This document shows, piece by piece, positions 33,256 through 48,199 of a DNA stretch of 64,000 bases. The translations under genes were made by a program, and so were the position numbers. The notes below the pieces were generated by a model, which was not told the DNA's origin, did no database searches, and saw nothing but the letters and a program-made list of their open reading frames with translations. The DNA lies in NCBI GenBank assembly GCA_024509875.1, contig JAMPIV010012428.1, positions 1 to 64,000 on the forward strand, read 5' to 3'. Source of the stretch: Oreohelix idahoensis (Eukaryota > Mollusca > Gastropoda > Stylommatophora > Oreohelicidae). Each line of letters begins with the position of its first letter. Position 1 is the stretch's first letter.

Positions 33256-34651
33256 CCATTATCATATTCATTATAATGAGTATCTCTGTAATTATGATCT
33301 TGTTGTCTAAATGATGGATAACTTGTATAGTTTCTATAATGACTTCCCCTGCGGAAATTCCTATAATTATGACCACCCCTGAATCGAGGGCCGTCGGCTA
33401 ATCTCCAGTTCTTCGCAGAAGAACCCTGAAATGATTGGTTACCTTGGTTTTGATACTTACTATGGTTACCTTTTTTATCAAACCTGTTTTGTGGTCCTGA
33501 AATTTGTGTGAATAATTAGGATTGTATGGTGTTGCTGAAGCAACTGGCATACTCTCCTTAATCTTAATGTTGCCAAAAGTCACGTCAGGATGTGCAGTGA
33601 CGTATTGGGAACAATATTCTTCCATTTGTTTTAGTGTTTTGGGCTTACGCTCATGTATAAATTCAAGGAATCGTTTATTTACACATGACATAATCTTATC
33701 TCTGAGCAACAAATCCATAAGTGCTTCATATGTTTTTTCTGTTTTGGATAGCTCAATCCATCGTGTAAATGTAAGACGTGCCTTTGCAATGAATTCTCAG
33801 AATTCTACTCCTGCCTCATGCACCATCGTCTTAAACAAAAGACGATAACATTCTTCTGTCAATTGATATTTTTTTATCAAGGCTGCTCTAATAACATCAT
33901 AATTATCCTTATCAGCCTCTTCTACCAAGCTTAAACTTGTAAGAGAATCAACTTTCAAATTTTCTGACAACTGATTAGCATACTGTGATTTCTCCACATT
34001 ATGAGTTCGACAAGAACGTTCAAAACGATCCAGCCAGAATGTAATATCGTCACTGGAAGGATTGAACGGTGGTACCTTGACCTTATAAGTAGAAGGTTTA
34101 CCATTATTACCAGTTGACTGATTAGCAATACCCATATTTGTCAACTTTAATTTTTCTATCTCAAAAGATTAAAGTTTTTCCTGATGTTCATGTTCCATCT
34201 TTATTTTTCTCTCCTCAGCTTCTAATCTTTTATATTCAGCATCAGCTTCTCTGTCTAATCTCTTTTGTTCAGCCTCCGCTTCTCTTTCTAATCTCTTTTG
34301 TTCAGCCTCAGCTTCTCTTTCTAATCTTTTTTGTTCAGCTTCTCTGTCTAATCTTTTTTGTTCAGCCTCTCTATTTTGTTTTTCCATTTCCATTTGGAAT
34401 CTCTTTTCGTCCACTTGTATCTGCAATTTCTTTTGTTCAAATTCTAATTTCATTCTTTTATCCTCGGCTTTTTGTTTTTTCTCTTCAGCCTTCAGTTTAT
34501 CAATTTCCAATTTTTGTGCTTTTTCATATTGACTGGTAGCATACTCCTCCAACTTATCACCAGTCTTGCCTAGGGATTTGCCTTGCTCAATGAAGTAATC
34601 TAAAGTCGACATAATGTATATTAATTTGTGACTAGATACCTGAAATAGCAA
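33256..34651 (-). pseudogene. Gag of gypsy copy 3
   Basis: It starts at ATG 34651 region (MSTLDYFIEQGKSL, close to MYSLDYFIKQ of copy 1). Residues about 40-150 are a long coiled coil with near-identical repeats (EAEQKRLEREA). A TAA at 34169-34171 interrupts it. The capsid follows (34144-33797: VPPFNPSSDDITFWLDRFER) and, after a frameshift near 33800, continues at 33718-33398 (LLLRDKIMSCVN, FIHERKPKTLKQMEEYC). A His/Tyr/Arg/Asn-rich tail then meets the LINE insertion. Confidence 0.8.
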
Positions 34652-35771
34652 TAATGAAATCTATCTCCAAATAAATGGAAACAAGCTCTTAATAGCTTGA
34701 ATAACCAGCACCCTTTATCCCAATCTCTGTGGGAAACAAGCCTTTAAATAAGGTCTTGTATAATCAACTGTGTACCTCTAATAATAGCAATTAATCATCA
34801 GTTGATTCTTTCTCATAAGTTCACTACACAGCTAGTACTGTATGATCAAATATATTTTATATAGCATATGTCAACCAAGAACACACACACAAAGGACAAT
34901 CAAGAAGGACAATACGAAAACATTTGCAGAAATCAAATAAGTTAAATAGAAAAACAGAAGAAAATAATCACAGAACCTGTGATGATAACTGGCCGTAAGA
35001 AACAAAACAAATAACGCCACAGTGTATAAATATAAAGATGTATAGAACTGAATGACAGGAAAGATAAGACCTACAAATAAAAACAAATCAAAACAAAACT
35101 AAAGAACAGCAAAATATTAGAAAACCAACGGTAAGCACAGTCGTCACAGCTAACAAAAAAAAGCAACAGATGTTGCATGCAAATTTTCAATTAAGAAAAT
35201 TGCCCCCTACAGACCACTAATATAAGCCCTATGTTACTTGGGAAATCTTATATTAGTCACCTCACCAACCGCCCACGACATAGACACACAAATAATAAGT
35301 AAACATTTACACATAAATTCATAAATATTATATAAATGGAATGTGTTGTAGCGAAGGTTCAGCTGTTATCTAATGCCACAGTTTCTAATGCAAATACAAT
35401 AAACTGCCACTTTAATAAACACTAAATTTTGAACTAAACTATTACACTGTTCAACATATAGAGCAGTTCAAGAAGCTCCAACGTTGATGGTTCTGATAAC
35501 TAACACACGTAGGACTTCTGACCTGTACTGCATTTTTTCCAAAAACGTTAATCGTATGTTTGTAACTTGCTGTGATGTCCAACGAAAAAATGTCAACAAG
35601 CGCTGACCTAGTTTCATAATTCGCTTGATAGGTCACGTGTGGAACTGTTGACAAAGTGTAGACTCTCACTGCTGGTGTGTCGTATCAGGCGTCATGGAAA
35701 CGATCTGGTATGAGTAGCTGACTTCCATGTGGTGTCTACTGTGCAGGTTAGACCCATACTGGTTACCAAAT
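34652..35771 (-). other. Leader of gypsy copy 3 with candidate primer site
   Basis: 1.1 kb noncoding leader between the 5' LTR and gag. Three bases inside the LTR the minus strand reads TGGTAACCAGTATGGG (35768-35753). It starts with the TGG complementary to a tRNA CCA end, so it is the likely primer-binding site; I could not assign the tRNA. Confidence 0.55.
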
Positions 35772-37292
35772 TGATAAATGTCTTTTCTTGGTCACCACGT
35801 TAATAAAGCTGGTATTGGTGTAAATCGTCAACTCTAAACCGGCACAGTGTTGGGCATACAGGTCACCTTGTCCAAAAACGTAATGAGGCCCCGACAAGGA
35901 TGTAATGTTGACTATGAGTGTTAATGTGAGTGTCAATACGCGAATGCATGGATTGTTCTGAAGTGTTGACTAGAAGATCAAACACTCACTCACACGTAGC
36001 TAGAAGTTAATGATGCAGACTATTGTGGTCGTTTCATACTGTATAATTGGACGCACACACTTGGACAGTACGGGTATAGTTACAGGAAAACAGGTCGACA
36101 TATATCATCATACTGTTGATCAATGGTCTACAATCTTAAGTTGGCATTCATGTTGAAGAACATTACAATGGAACGTCCGTAGACAAGCACTTAGATTTCC
36201 ACTGTTTATAAATATAACCATCAGGCCTTACTGACTGATCATGTCAGTTAATAAATAATGTTCAAGCATGACTCCTAGACAGAACCTCTTTTCTAGCGAA
36301 GATTCCTTTAGGTAAAGTTCAGCAAATATTTCTGGAGACAATGTTAACCCACCAGTATTGGGTTTTCTTTACAACTGTGATCTCTTAATCGTCACCTGAT
36401 AATAAGGGGCATCCCTGTTCTCTGATCGATGATCGACAAAAAATATAGGATCCAAAATGGCTTCTGGTTCCAGTGAGCATTACTCACTATACAGATGCAC
36501 AGTAAAGCTTCAATAAAGGCTTTGTTCATGAACACAAATGTTTCTACAAGAATCAGCATATTCTTTCATCATAACTGCTGCATACAATCATATTCAGTGC
36601 TGCTAGGTAACATGTCATCCCGACATATTGATATAGATAATCATCATGTAGACGTCTGCCCATCTAAGCCTAGCAAGGAAAAAGTTCAGCAAAAATTTCT
36701 TTTACCTGGGCATGGGAAATACACTAGCAGGACACATACGCCCTCTCCTGGCGTTACAGAATAAACACTGGGGAACTCATAGACTTAATAATCATATCAG
36801 AAACTATCTTCTTCCCCATAATAGATCACAGATATCAACAAACTTCGGACTGGTCTCCGACATGGCATTCACCAGGCTCCATCATCACGGAAGACCCTTT
36901 TTCGTATCCGCATGCGCAGAAACTGTCTGACCCCAAAGTTCAGTACAAGGAAAAATAGTCCCACTTAGACATACAAAGATATCACGATATAAGACCGAAT
37001 CGTCTTAAATAGACAAGGAATAAACATAGACTCGGACCATAATTATTCCTGCATAAACCTAAGCAAGAACAATCTGTTTCTGGCCCAACAAGGAACAGAC
37101 CAACAAAATCTGGATTCATACGCCAAGTTCGATATTCAGGGGAGATAACCCATATAACAAAAGTATCAATCAATCATGGGTGATATATCTTTGGCCAGGA
37201 AAGCATCCTGATTTTAAAAACAAATACTTTCCCTCAGACAAATAAATATTATAATAACTACATACATTGCCACCAGTAATCTGTTGGTAACA
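35772..37292 (-). promoter_or_regulatory. 5' LTR of gypsy copy 3
   Basis: Element promoter and polyadenylation region by position. It is the direct repeat of 26941-28461. Individual promoter elements were not assigned. Confidence 0.88.
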
Positions 37293-37297
37293 CCAAC

Positions 37298-37715
37298 CTC
37301 CCACAATAAACATAAAACATAGAACAAGCAACTTACATGAACAATATGTGGACATAATCAAAAGATGAGGCACAGCTAAACGCAATACAGTGTAAAAACG
37401 ATTCTACGTTTATACTTATCTCGCCCGCAAGAAAAAATAATATGCCTCGTCTCCGTAGGTGTAAGTATGAGAAATCGCAATACTTCTTCTTGAGTAATAC
37501 AATGCTCGTATTCGACACTGAGGACTGAAAGATGAGGTCCAACTTAGTCCTTGACCTTGAGAAAACCGTTATCCGGAGTACGTATAAAGTTTGAAAATCC
37601 ACGTATCTCAGTATACTGTAGGACTACAGGACGTCGTTCCCTTATTGAATCCAGCGTAATTCAAGACACACTGTGCCTCCATATTAGTGAGTTAAATTTT
37701 TTATATGTTTGAATG
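37298..37715 (-). other. Leader of gypsy copy 2, distal part
   Basis: Continuation of the leader interrupted by copy 3. No clear primer-binding site was found next to the LTR at 37716, and no gene is supported. Confidence 0.55.
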
Positions 37716-38137
37716 AGTTGACGATGGTAGGTGATACTGCCAGTTCATGCCAATAACGCGAATTCTAAAATGAACTTCAAGTACAGTAGAACTCCATTTA
37801 TCCGAACCCCAATTATCCGAACATCCAATTATCCGAACACTTTTTCCAGAAAAAAAAATCAGATGCCACAGTCACGTTATACTAAAATTCTGAATCTTTT
37901 GATGCGGCAAACTTCAAATGTGTGCGAACAATTTGTAGAGAATGGGATGGCTAATGGTCGGTCGCTTACGTACAGGAAGTCAGTTAGATCATAAAGTCAG
38001 TTAATATCTGGTTTAAAAATACAGTGTAGGTGTGCGTTCTAGGTAGAACACTGGCTAAACAGACAGTTCAACTTAAAATAATTGTGTCTGCTACTACAGC
38101 AGAATAATTTTGGCGTACAAGTATTTCTCTGTGCGAT

Positions 38138-39774
38138 ATGGCATCTTCCAGTAGGCCTAAAGCATATAAAAGGAACCGCAATGTTTTGTCAATTGAAACG
38201 AAAACAGAATTTATCAAGAGACTAGGACAAGGTGAAACTGTGTCTTCACTTGCGAGGATTTTCAATGTTGGGAAAGCTACCGTCTCTGACATTAAAAGTA
38301 ACAAGGATAAAATTATGAGTTTTGCATCGAAATTTGATAGTGAAAATGGGTCGAAGAAACGTAAAACCATGAGAAATGCGAAAGATGTGAAATTGGAAGA
38401 GGCTTTGTATATATGGTTTGTGCAAAGAAGAAGCAAAGGGGAACCTATCTCTGGTTCTCTGTTGTGTGAAAAGGCACTTCAGTTCAACAATCAACTTGAC
38501 GGTCCTCCTGACTTTAAGGCTAGCCAGGAATGGTTAAGAAACTTTAAATCTCGTCATGGCATACGAGAATTGGAGATTCAAGGGGAATCTTTATCTAGCG
38601 ATGCAACTGCCGCTAAAAATTTTATAGAAACATTCTTGGCTTTTTTCAAAGAAGAAGAAGGTTATTCACTCGAGGATGTGTATAATGCCGATGAGACTGG
38701 CTTATACTGGAAATCATTGCCTCAAAAATCACTTGCATCTCAGCGCGAAGCAGCTGCCCCTGGGTTTAAAAAGTGCAAAGAGAGAGTAACAATTTTGGTA
38801 GCCGCGAATGCCAGTGGAAGTTATCGTTACCGGTGCTAATGATCGGCAAAGCCAAAAAACCACGTTGTTTAAAGAATGTGACATGTCTCCCATTGTGTTA
38901 CAAAGCACAGAAGAGTGCTTGGATGAATAGTGAAATATTTCTTGATTGGTATACAAATCAGTTCATCCCAAATGTGAAGAGGTTGGGAGAACAAGAAAAG
39001 AAAACTGGAAAAGTAATTCTTCTACTGGACAATGCACCATCTCATCCAGAGACGGATACATTGAATGCAGTTGATGCAAATTTTAAAGTAATTTTTCTGC
39101 CTCCCAATGTAACAGCACTGATTCAACCAATGGATCAGGGTGTTATAGCAAAGCTTAAAAAGATGTACAAGAAGGAAGTCCTGCGTCGTTTATTGTTGGC
39201 TGAAGATGAAGAAAGTGTGGTGGCGTTTTCCAAAAAGCTTAATCTCAAAGACTGCTGCTATATGTTAGCTGATGCTTGGACCACCCTGTCACAAGATAAT
39301 CTCAACAAGGCTTGGAGTAGATTGCTTGGGAAAAAAGGAGGAAATGAAACTACTGCAGTGGACACAAATGATGATTGTATAAATGAAGTTGTGGAACTGT
39401 TTCAAGCAATGCCCAGATTTTCGGACTGTGACAAAGATGATGCACACATGTGGCTAGAAGATGATAATGATTCTGGTTTTCAGTTTTTGAATGACGAAGA
39501 AATTTTGTCTTTTGTGCAAGAAGAAAACCAAATACATGTAGTGACCGATGATGAAGACACCTCAGAAGTACATGATGTACTTGTAGATTATGAAGAAAAA
39601 CCAAAACGTCGACCAAGTCCTGAAGAGGCCTTTATAGCACTAGAAACTGCGATGGCTTGGTACGAGCAAGAAGATGACAGCTGTCCTACACAGCTTCTGC
39701 TGTTGAAGAGAATTCGGGCCAAAAGGAGACTATCCAGTTTGGTGCAAAAGAGGATTCCTCATTATTTTAAATAG
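38138..39774 (+). pseudogene. Tigger/pogo transposase with one frameshift
   Basis: DDE transposase that cuts and pastes the element at TA sites. The first part (38138-38839) has a CENP-B/Psq-type helix-turn-helix (residues 20-60: LGQGETVSSLARIFNVGKAT), a Tc5-type DNA-binding domain (about 85-145) and the first aspartate in NADETGLYW (D185). A single frame break near 38817-38830 follows ANASGS. The rest (to the stop at 39772-39774) has LPVLMIGKAKKPR, LLLDNAPSHP (second aspartate), PPNVTALIQPMDQGVI (third aspartate) and an acidic C-terminus ending RIPHYFK. Apart from that one break it looks complete, so it was probably active recently. Confidence 0.92.
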
Positions 39775-39894
39775 TGGGCTACATCTGTGCAAGTACATAT
39801 ATACGTAAGTTGCGCCTGGTTTTGAATCGTTTGTAATGTTATTTTGAAAACATTTCTCTTTCTTAACAAAAATAATTAATACAAGAAGTAAATG

Positions 39895-40071
39895 CAGTGG
39901 CGGATCTACTATGAAACTAATGAAGCTTAAGCTTCAGGGCCCCCATTCCCGGAGGGGCCCCCAAAAGCGACTTTTTCTTCAGTTTTTATATGTGTGTTGT
40001 TGTGGATCTACTATAAGGGGCCCCTCCAAGAGTTCAAGCTTCAGGGCCCCCAAAATGTAGATCCGCCACTG
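39895..40071. mobile_element. 177-bp hAT-type MITE
   Basis: Inverted ends CAGTGGCGGATCTAC and GTAGATCCGCCACTG bound a G/C-rich noncoding centre with repeated GGGCCCC blocks. Flanking 8-bp sequences AGTAAATG and AGTACATG match at 7 of 8, as expected for a hAT target duplication. It lies in the 3' noncoding part of the Tigger element. Confidence 0.88.
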
Positions 40072-41310
40072 AGTACATGCACTGCAGTGTAATAAAAGAT
40101 TTTGGTGATACAGTGATCTAATACAGTGTGGGTATTATTATTACAGTACAAGTAAATATGTTTTATAGTGTATTTTCCTTGTGATGGTTAATTATTTTTA
40201 GAAATATGTGTACATGTACTCGATACATTATGTAATCCAATTATCCGAACATTTGATTATCCGAACGATGCTCGGTCCCATGGGGTTCGGATAAATGGAG
40301 TTCTACTGTATGTCAATAGAACTTTGATCAACTGAAGTATTCAGCAAATTCTTGTCTTTAAAGTTCAATGTATTTATTCACGGATACAAACACGATATGA
40401 AATAGTAGATGATACGTTTGATGCATGGACGATCAATAAGAAAAAAGGATGGTGAAAATCTGGCGTAATGTTCCTAATGGCAATATACGTCTTTCCAGTC
40501 AGTTCCATTATCAATATTCTTCCTCGCTAAACTAAAGTTCATACAATTAATCTGTCTTTATGATAATTTCTAAGGCATCGGCCGTTGACCTTCTACAAGG
40601 ACATCGGGCTTAATATACATCTTTATAATACTTGATAAGGCATCCAAAATATACTGTCTTACTCAATTAACTTCTTCCATAGACTGCTCAGACAGTTGAT
40701 TAAACATTAGATCCCCACGTTTCTACATCAAGACAAAATACATGTTAGCGACTATCCTTGGCTAACCTCTCCAATACGTGCCATGACCGAGATGTCGGCA
40801 CTTCGTAATACAATTTTGCAATATATTAAATAATATTTCCTCTCGTAGGATTACCACTACGTTTTACAAGTGAAGCTATCAGCTCATCTGATCCATTCTT
40901 GAAATCCTGCCATGAGGACTCCAGCTAGATGCCAGTAATGAGTGGAGACAACACTTAAAATCATCAATAAGATTATTTATCAACACATGGGTGCAAGACT
41001 TACATATACATCTTGACATTGGCTTCTGATAAGAAAACCAGTTGTCCTCCATAGAAATAATTCCCATTCATCAGGGACACAATACAATATACTACGGACG
41101 ATCAGTCTGGCTTGACACTTCAACATCACTCTCTGACGTCATTCTCCAGATCTTAGAAACCCGTGCGCTAAGAGTCTCTCATACACTACATAGTGCACAC
41201 ACGTGCGTGATAAATCATACGCACAAATAATATTCTTATCATAAGAATGGTGCGTAACCTTTTAACACAGGCAGGACCTAAGACTGCCATCTATGTAAAA
41301 GTACGCAACA

Positions 41311-42821
41311 GTACCACCCACATTTTTAGTTTGGCCCCTTTCTAGGTTTGCCTTTACACATCAATAATGCATATAGATATCAATAATACATATACATATT
41401 AATAATACTGTTTATATAAATGTTTATCTTACCGCATCAATGAATAATTACACAACTAGAAGGTTAACCGGCGATCAATGGTCAAGCTGAGATCGCCACT
41501 GTTTCAGAACTGCAAAGGCATTGGGTCATACTGCTTTGAGTCTGCTCTTAACCCTCCTGCTGGAATTTTTAATATCAAGTGGCAACTAAGCGTTAGCAAA
41601 TGTTCGTTATATCCCCTCTCTTAGTTACGCGCATCTAAACCAATCAGATCTGGGTACGCTGATTTTCCTCTTTTCAAAAATACACTTTCAAAATTTAACA
41701 TCCCCAAGCTTTTCAAAGTTGAGAGGTTTATCACTGTCTCTGTCTTTTCTGTCGTTCATTTTTATTACATACGATAATTTTGTTAATATCTAATCGATTT
41801 TAATGAGGAAAGGCAATTCTTGACCAGACGACTGTCTGTCATCTAGCTGTTATATTTTTATTTCTCTCCTTGTTATAATTTTCATCTTTGCATTTTTTCC
41901 TCTTCAGTTATTCAAATAACATACTTTTTCTCTACGGTAAGATAATATATCATAATGTGTAATATGATATTCTAATAAACAAGTATTATCATTTTAATTG
42001 TCAACTGTCCTTTCTTTCCCTTTATTATTCAATTTGGATACAATACTTCATCTATGTTTCGGTTACCACCGTTTTTATCTACCCTTCCCGATTTGGTTAC
42101 TAGTTTCGGTTTCACTATGCATAAGCTAGTTGAGGGTTTCCCTCCTTGTTTAATTAAATTTTTCTCTCTCTCTCTCTCGCTTGTTCTAAGAAATGAAACA
42201 CGCGTTTTGCCTAACGAAAATCGCAGTTTCGTTAGATTTAAATTATCACTACGGAGAGGAGACAATGCGGTGGGGTTTCATTGCATGCAATAGCAAAGTC
42301 CAATGCTTTATTCAAACTTTAACTTTTAGAAAAAACAATTTGCCCTAGCAACCAGTTTCCAAGGCCTAGTAGTTTTTTTTTTTCAAACTTCCAACCTCTC
42401 ATTCGCGTTTAGTGTTACCTAAGCGAGTCCGTGACGTCAGCTGTCTCATGTCTTTCTAGTACTAGATTCAAAAACAACGCTTTTGTCAAGTATTCATTCT
42501 TCTCTCTCTCCTTTTTTCTATCACTCATTTTGAAACGAACTATGTATTGTTGTTTGCCAAACGGCGTTTATTGTTAGTGGTAATTTGTATTACGGAGTGA
42601 CGAAAAAGCTAGTAGTTTTGGTATCGTTCACTTTGGCGTTACTGCTTTTTCAAATCCAGCGCGCATCGCTGGCGTGGGCGATGACAGTGAGCAAACACTC
42701 CCGAACGGTGTGGTAACTTTACTTTGCGTAGGGGTTAACTATTACCGTATTTGGCGATTGTATCACCGATCTCACTACAGTCTTCCGTATCTGTTTCATC
42801 TTCTAGCTGTTGGAGTACGTG
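41311..42821. other. No gene recognised
   Basis: About 1.5 kb after gypsy copy 2. It includes a short CT-repeat run near 42164-42180. No motif-bearing reading frame or known repeat end was found. Confidence 0.45.
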
Positions 42822-43251
42822 GAATCTTCAACTCAAATGTGAAGTCAGTCCTATAGTATGGCTCTGAGACATGGAGAACAACAAAAACAACAACCAAAAT
42901 GCTACAGACTTTTATAAACGGGTGTTTGCGTAGAGTAGAAGGACTGAAATGGTATGACAAAGTCACAAATGTGGAATTGATGACAAGAACCAGACGAGTG
43001 CCAGTGGAACAAGATTTGAGAAGAAGACGCTGGCGATGGATAGGACACACATTGAGAAAACCTGTTGATAGCATTACAAGGCAGTCCTTGTTCTGGAATC
43101 AACAGGGAAAGAGAGGCAGAGGTAGACCAACAAACACATGGAGAAGAGGTGAAAATGATGAGGAAAACATGGAAAGAACTTGAGCAGATGGCACAGGACA
43201 GGAAGACTTGGCATGTGTTTGTTGAAGGTCTATGCTCCTTGGGGAGCTAAA
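42822..43251 (+). mobile_element. LINE RT C-terminal fragment (family A)
   Basis: The reading begins IFNSNVKSVL, has one stop, then YGSETWRTTK, GCLRRVEGLKW, RRRRWRWIGHTLRKP, KRGRGRPTNTWRR and ends VEGLCSLGS after a frameshift near 43150. This is the C-terminal tail of a non-LTR reverse transcriptase. Related fragments occur at 49618-49850 and 50797-51215. Confidence 0.85.
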
Positions 43252-43344
43252 GGATATGTATTAATTGAATGGTCGTCTCAAAGAAAAGGGCTTCCCCAGA
43301 ATGCACAATCAAAAGTAAATGGAACCGTTTTAAAACAAGTCAAT

Positions 43345-43905
43345 AAAATTTAAATACCTGGGAACATTAATAATAATGGATGGAAGATACATCTCAGAAG
43401 GGAAGAGCAGAATAGCTCAAGCAAAAGTAGCATTCTTTAAAATGAAGAGTATTTTATGCAACAATTCTTTGTCATTGGGAGTAAGAAAGAGAGTTCTTAA
43501 TTGTTATATAGAACCAATCCTAACATATGGGAGTGAGTTATGGACAATTAGTAAACAAATAGGGAAGAGACACTAGAGGCAACAGAGATGTGGTTTTACA
43601 GAAGAATGTGAAAAATACCATGGACAGCCAAAATGAGTAATGTGGACGTCCTGAAAGAGGCCAATGCACAAAGGACACTTATTTCACAAGTTAAAAAGAA
43701 GCAGTCCACTTTTTGGGGGGCATGTTAAGAGAAGAGGAAAGCTGGAATATATCATAACAACAGGGATGATTGAAGGAAAAAGAGATAGGGGAAGACAAAG
43801 AGAACAAATACTGGACATTTTGACATCGTGACATGGAAAGAAGTTAACAGCAGAACTGAGAAATTGTACTGGAGACAGGAAGTTGTGGAGAGACATGATC
43901 TCCTA
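43345..43905 (+). mobile_element. LINE RT C-terminal fragment (family B)
   Basis: FKYLGTLIIMDGRY, YIEPILTYGSELWTI, then after breaks WFYRRM, WGHVKRRGKLE and EGKRDRGRQREQ. It is closest in plan to the LINE inside gypsy copy 3 (32510-33255). It has at least two stops or shifts. Confidence 0.82.
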
Positions 43906-44074
43906 CGCCACTAGGCTTATCAGAAATTCATTGAAACTGATTAAATTACATGATTTTTCATGCCAAAGTCAGCTGATAATTCACACCAAATTAAATGGTG
44001 TTGGGTTCACCAGGTAAAAAGATTTATTGCCTTCAGATCAAGAGAAAGGGCAAGCAACTAAAGTAGTGACTTTA

Positions 44075-47623
<3,549 letters not shown>

Positions 47624-47891
47624 CTGTAATAATAAAAATAATGAGCAAAGATAAATAATGAAATGCATGTCTTATATGTTCAGTTACAATTTGTTAGGAA
47701 AGTGTAGTAACAAACACATTAGCACAATTTCCTGATAATTACATGATTGTTATTCAGGATCAACATCATTGCAATCCAGGCAAACCCATTGGTGCTACAT
47801 CTCCCTCAGCAAATGTTGAAGTGTATGAATGTTTACTGTACTGCAGCATCCTGATTGTATACATGTTGGATGCATCCTCTCATATGTTATA

Positions 47892-48199
47892 TGGGACCCA
47901 AAGATGCAGCAATAGAGAATAAAGTAAGCAACCCATAGCTTGACTGCTTGCATCAGGATCAGCGAACCAGAGCTGGTCAAGACCGTACTCCACCTCCACG
48001 TGGTGGTCCTGGAAACAGTCTGCAGCAGTGCAGTCTGGCTGAGCGAGTACGTATCAAAGAGGGAAGGCAAACCCGGTCCCAAAAAATGCCGTGCAGAAGT
48101 CGGATGTTTCGACCGAAAGGTGCATATATCACAGCTACGGCGTAAACAGACACAACGCAACAACCGTCCTTTTCAGGGCGAACGAGGAAGAAGAAGAAG
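47892..48199 (+). mobile_element. Short retroposon with GAA tail and target duplication
   Basis: About 308 bp ending in GAAGAAGAAGAAG, flanked by a 10-bp direct repeat ATATGTTATA (47882-47891 and 48200-48209). It lies in the large intron of the zinc-finger gene, opposite to that gene. It could be a SINE or the 3' end of a LINE; I did not recognise polymerase III boxes. Confidence 0.65.

Larger units (their letters stand above)
26941..37292 (-). mobile_element. Ty3/gypsy copy 3, full-length with target duplication
   Basis: 10,352-bp LTR retrotransposon on the minus strand. LTRs of 1,521 bp lie at 26941-28461 and 35772-37292, each TG...CA, flanked by a perfect 5-bp duplication CCAAC (26936-26940 and 37293-37297). 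The two LTRs differ at about 21 positions by my count (about 1.4%). Order on the coding strand is primer site, gag, zinc motif-protease-integrase, RT, RNase H. A LINE fragment is lodged in the gag tail. Stops and a frameshift make it defective, but every pol domain keeps its catalytic residues. It belongs to a sister family of copies 1 and 2, with different LTRs. Confidence 0.92.
37784..40308 (+). mobile_element. pogo/Tigger-family DNA transposon
   Basis: 2,525-bp element with inverted ends of at least 24 bp (CAGTAGAACTCCATTTATCC...), flanked by the TA duplication (37782-37783 and 40309-40310). Inside both ends the motif TTATCCGAAC is repeated, as is usual for subterminal transposase sites. 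It inserted into the 5' LTR of gypsy copy 2. It contains one transposase gene and a small hAT-type MITE. Confidence 0.95.
19314..41310 (-). mobile_element. Ty3/gypsy copy 2, host of nested insertions
   Basis: Minus-strand element of the same family as copy 1, with LTRs at 19314-20393 and 37716-41310 (the latter split by a Tigger element). Its leader is split at 26940/37298 by copy 3. Without the two insertions it is about 9.1 kb. Order on the coding strand is gag, protease, integrase, RT, RNase H. LTR divergence is visibly greater than in copies 1 and 3, and no matching target duplication was found (GAAGG against GTACC), so it is older. Several frameshifts and one clear nonsense codon are present. 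Confidence 0.85.
37716..41310 (-). repeat. 5' LTR of gypsy copy 2, split by Tigger
   Basis: 37716-37783 and 40309-41310 align with 19314-20393 when the transposon is removed. The final bases ACGCAACA give the CA end. The rest of the span is the Tigger element. Confidence 0.82.
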
